A DNA stretch of 7,928 nucleotides. Origin: Methanoregulaceae archaeon. Its GTDB lineage: Archaea > Halobacteriota > Methanomicrobia > Methanomicrobiales > Methanospirillaceae. Of the stretch, positions 5,580 through 7,928 are shown piece after piece. A program made the translations under genes and the position numbers. The DNA is taken from assembly GCA_013331215.1 (NCBI GenBank), contig DUGU01000106.1:1-7928 (forward strand), written 5' to 3'. Each line of letters begins with the position of its first letter. Position 1 is the first letter of the stretch. Below the pieces are notes generated by a model that saw nothing but the letters and a program-made list of their open reading frames with translations, was not told the origin of the DNA and did not search any database.

Positions 5580-5762
5580 TCAGAGGGCCGTGAAGAGGGT
5601 CGTGACGTCGGCAAAGTCGCACCGCTCGTTGGCGTTGTAGTCGAATCCACCGACCTGTTCGTTGGCCGCGATCCAGGTCATCTGGTTGAAATAGATGACG
5701 ACGTCCGCGAAGTCTCTCCGACCGTTACCGTTTACGTCCTCGTATCGCCCGTCTCCGTCGAG
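5580..5762 (-). other. Dockerin-like calcium-binding domain of the peptidase
   Basis: The last ~60 residues hold a DLDGDG loop and two copies of a DxNxNxxxDFADV motif separated by about 20 residues. This is the duplicated F-hand pattern of type I dockerins, with Asp at positions 1, 9 and 12 and Asn at 3 and 5. The second copy has Cys762 where Gly or Arg is common. Dockerins outside cellulosomes are known in Euryarchaeota, including Archaeoglobus. Confidence 0.7.
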
Positions 5763-7928
5763 GTCTCGGGGATCGGCCGCGGCACCGGGCACGCGGAGGA
5801 TGGCGTGCGGGGCCTCGAACTCGATATAGTCCAGGTTGAAGTACCCCGAGAGCGCGAGCCGGAGCTGATGCTCCCCCGCGGTCAGGTTCACGGTCGCGTT
5901 CGTGAGGTCGAAGATGTCGTAGGAGCCTTTCCCGGCGATAGGCACGGTCGCAGCAGGTACCCCGTCGATGAACAGTGAGAGAGAGGGTCGCCCCCACGAC
6001 GACGCCCCACGGACGCGAAGGGCGTACGCTCCGGTGGCGGAGACATCGACAGTGTACCGCAACCACTCGTCCGGCCGAATCCAGCCGACGCCATAGCCCT
6101 GGGAGCCGAGGAGGGGCTCGATATCGACGCCCTCGGCCGGCCGGTAGACACCGCCGAGGTTCTCTGTCTCATTATCGTGGTACGCCACGCCTTCGCCGCC
6201 AGTGTCGTAGTCCTCGGCCTCGATCCGGCCCGGCAGAGGCGCAGGTTGCCGCGCCGCCGGCGAGAAGAGGGCGTACATCCCCGTCGCGTTGAGGCGGCCC
6301 GCACCGAAGACGGTGTCGGCCCCGGCGGCACCGAGGTCGTCGGCCGTGGCGAGCAGGGCGCTCCGGACCTGCGCCCCCGATGCGTCCTGCCGACCCGACC
6401 AGATCAGAGCGGCGAGCGCCGCCGCATGGGGTGCGGCCGCGCTTGTCCCCCAGAACCCGGTCGGAAACGACCCGGCCCCGGTGACCCGCACCCCGTCGAC
6501 GCCCGAACAATCGGGCTTCTGCCGGGTCGTGGCCAGGGGAGCGATCATCGTCACGGGCCCACGCGACGAGTATGGCTCGATCCGTCCCCCCGTCGAATCG
6601 GTCGCGTCGATCGCGGCGACCGCGACCACCCCGTTCGCGGCCGGGTGGCCGTAGACCGAGTCGGCGGGGACCGTGTTCTCCGGGAGGAGCGAGGCCCCGC
6701 CGCGAGGGTAGACAAAGAGTTCGAGGGTGCGCGCCTGAGCGGCGGGCGGTTTCGAGACGTCGACCTCGGCCTGCACCGCGGACGTGCCGGCGTTGACCCA
6801 GGACAGCACCTCGATCGGGTCGTCGTCTCCGTTCTGGACCCGCGAGCCGGCCGCCAGCGGGACCGAGCGGTCCGCCGTGTTGTAGAGCGCGAGGTCGTAG
6901 TTCGATGCCGCCTGTCCGAACGGCTCGGACCACTGGAGAACCGCCGTGACCGAGTCCCCGGGCGGCAGGTCGACGTAGAGCCGTTTCCGGGCGGGGTTTG
7001 TGCCGGACGAGAAGTCGTGCCAGCCCTGCCCATCGTCCAGGAAGAGGCCCTGGTAGTGGAGGCCCGCGTCGTTTCCGGCCGCAGAGACGTAGACCACGCC
7101 ACGACTGTTCACCACCTCCGCGGCGTGGGCCGCGACCACGCCGTCCTCGAAGAACGGCTCGTCGATCCAGCCGATGTCGTCGACGATGACCCGGCACCCC
7201 GCGTCGGCGAGCGCGTCGATCGCCCTATTGAACTCGAGGACGTTCCACCCGCAATCGTGAAAGACCAGGCTCGCGTTCGGGGCGATATCGTGGACGATCT
7301 CGAGCATCGCGGTCCCCTCGTCCCCGCCGACATCGTTACTGAGCACAGTCAGGCCCGCGTAGTCCGGGGGCAGGTCCCCCGTGGCCTGCGCCGAGCTCCG
7401 GTGATCGACGCCGTCCGAGATCACGCCGACTTTGATGCCCGCGCCGGAGAGCCCGGTCGCGTTTCGAAGATCGGCCGCGCGGAGCAGCACGTCGCCGGCG
7501 CTCGTGACCGAGCCGGTTCGAAAGCGCGGCTGAAGGACTTGCCGGACCTCGCGGACCGACGGGATTCGCGCGAGGTCGAGGATCCGGCCCGGCGCCACCC
7601 AGGCCGCGACGAGACCGGCGGAAGCGTCCTCGTCGGATACCCGGTCCACGAATGGCCGGAGTGCGGCCGCCCCAGTACCCGGGTCGGTTCGTACGTAAAC
7701 CTCGACCAGGTCGACGGACGGCGTATCCACGGCGCGGTAGCGCTGACCCGCCTTCGCGTAGTGGCCGCTCCGGGCGAGCGCGGCCACCACGTTTCCGCGC
7801 GATTGGTTCGGCAGCAGGAAGCGATCGTCGACGAGTGCGAGCAGGTCGGTCGAGACCTTGCCCTGCGCCCCGGAGAGAGCGGCCGCCGGGGGGACGAACT
7901 GCACCGGCCCGTCCGGCGGACCCCCCCC
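5580..7928 (-). CDS. Secreted subtilisin/sedolisin-like peptidase with CBM6-like and dockerin-like domains (5' end cut)
   Basis: Probably an extracellular serine peptidase. The frame is open to the right edge, so the true start and signal peptide lie outside; a GTG at 7904 has no support. Numbering from 7904: the prodomain-like part is 1-~150, and the peptidase runs ~155-545 with Asp164 (SDGVD), Glu196 (DEGT), Asn278 (SAAGN) and Ser488 (GTSAAAPH). The place where subtilisins have HGT reads EGT, as in the S53-like variants I recall. A beta-rich insertion (~296-400, PPC-like) separates Asn278 from Ser488. Residues ~560-697 resemble CBM6 (IEAEDYD, WIRPDEWLRYTVDV, LDYIEFE). The C-terminus has DLDGDG then two dockerin-type calcium motifs (Asp723-Asp734 and Asp755-Asp766, pattern DxNxNxxxDxxD). 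It could bind a cohesin or a carbohydrate surface; no cohesin is present here. Activity is unproven. Confidence 0.88.
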   Translation of the reverse strand, partial: GGGPPDGPVQFVPPAAALSGAQGKVSTDLLALVDDRFLLPNQSRGNVVAALARSGHYAKAGQRYRAVDTPSVDLVEVYVRTDPGTGAAALRPFVDRVSDEDASAGLVAAWVAPGRILDLARIPSVREVRQVLQPRFRTGSVTSAGDVLLRAADLRNATGLSGAGIKVGVISDGVDHRSSAQATGDLPPDYAGLTVLSNDVGGDEGTAMLEIVHDIAPNASLVFHDCGWNVLEFNRAIDALADAGCRVIVDDIGWIDEPFFEDGVVAAHAAEVVNSRGVVYVSAAGNDAGLHYQGLFLDDGQGWHDFSSGTNPARKRLYVDLPPGDSVTAVLQWSEPFGQAASNYDLALYNTADRSVPLAAGSRVQNGDDDPIEVLSWVNAGTSAVQAEVDVSKPPAAQARTLELFVYPRGGASLLPENTVPADSVYGHPAANGVVAVAAIDATDSTGGRIEPYSSRGPVTMIAPLATTRQKPDCSGVDGVRVTGAGSFPTGFWGTSAAAPHAAALAALIWSGRQDASGAQVRSALLATADDLGAAGADTVFGAGRLNATGMYALFSPAARQPAPLPGRIEAEDYDTGGEGVAYHDNETENLGGVYRPAEGVDIEPLLGSQGYGVGWIRPDEWLRYTVDVSATGAYALRVRGASSWGRPSLSLFIDGVPAATVPIAGKGSYDIFDLTNATVNLTAGEHQLRLALSGYFNLDYIEFEAPHAILRVPGAAADPRDLDGDGRYEDVNGNGRRDFADVVIYFNQMTWIAANEQVGGFDYNANERCDFADVTTLFTAL
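5814..6227 (-). other. CBM6-like domain of the peptidase
   Basis: Residues ~560-697 (from 7904) start with IEAEDYD and contain NETENLGGVYR, GYGVGWIRPDEWLRYTVDV and end LDYIEFE. These are the hallmark stretches of the CBM6/CBM35-like jelly-roll that binds sugars or cell-surface polymers. Specificity cannot be read from the sequence. Confidence 0.7.

Noticed and set aside
6172..7197. 341-residue frame within the peptidase gene
   Set aside because: Out-of-frame shadow with Arg/Gly-rich composition, while the main frame contains the peptidase motifs.
7921..7928. C8 run at the right edge
   Set aside because: Probably the edge of a contig or a low-quality end. It only extends the open frame with Gly codons and gives no evidence of function.

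Overview
The window is high-GC archaeal DNA from a methanogen. The clearest marker is the 5' end of mcrB (methyl-coenzyme M reductase, beta subunit) at the left edge. Archaeal TATA-type promoters, U-tract terminators, a tungstate uptake system and a Methanomicrobiales-style secreted protein support this. Placement in or near Methanomicrobiales is inference from composition and gene content.

Layout, left to right. (1) 1-316, minus strand: start of mcrB, normally first gene of the mcr operon, with a ribosome binding site, a predicted ~119-nt leader and a TATA box near 456-466. (2) 638-2409, minus strand: a two-gene operon for a tungstate ABC transporter, permease (TupB type) then ATPase (TupC type), joined by a GTGA start/stop overlap. 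(3) 2567-4495, plus strand, divergent from that operon: a lipoprotein that fuses two oxyanion-binding proteins of different families, an N-terminal TupA-like half and a C-terminal WtpA/ModA-like half. The shared upstream region holds 12-bp-spaced direct repeats that look like an operator. (4) 4689-5252, plus strand: a small protein built of 25-residue repeats related to the KGG stress-protein repeat; an in-frame TGA at 5151-5153 separates five units from a sixth, degenerate unit. (5) 5355-5579, plus strand: a single-cluster ferredoxin. (6) 5580-7928, minus strand: a large subtilisin/sedolisin-like peptidase with an inserted beta domain, a CBM6-like carbohydrate-binding domain and a C-terminal dockerin-like calcium-binding domain. 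It is cut by the right edge and its stop codon abuts the ferredoxin stop codon.

How the parts relate. The transporter imports tungstate (possibly also molybdate) for pterin enzymes of methanogenesis such as formylmethanofuran dehydrogenase and formate dehydrogenase, which fits its position beside mcr. The repeat protein, the ferredoxin and the secreted peptidase have no evident link to it. The items most worth a second look are the TupA-WtpA fusion, the 12-bp repeats in the divergent promoter, the interrupted KGG-like repeat gene, and the peptidase with an apparent Asp-Glu-Ser active site plus dockerin.
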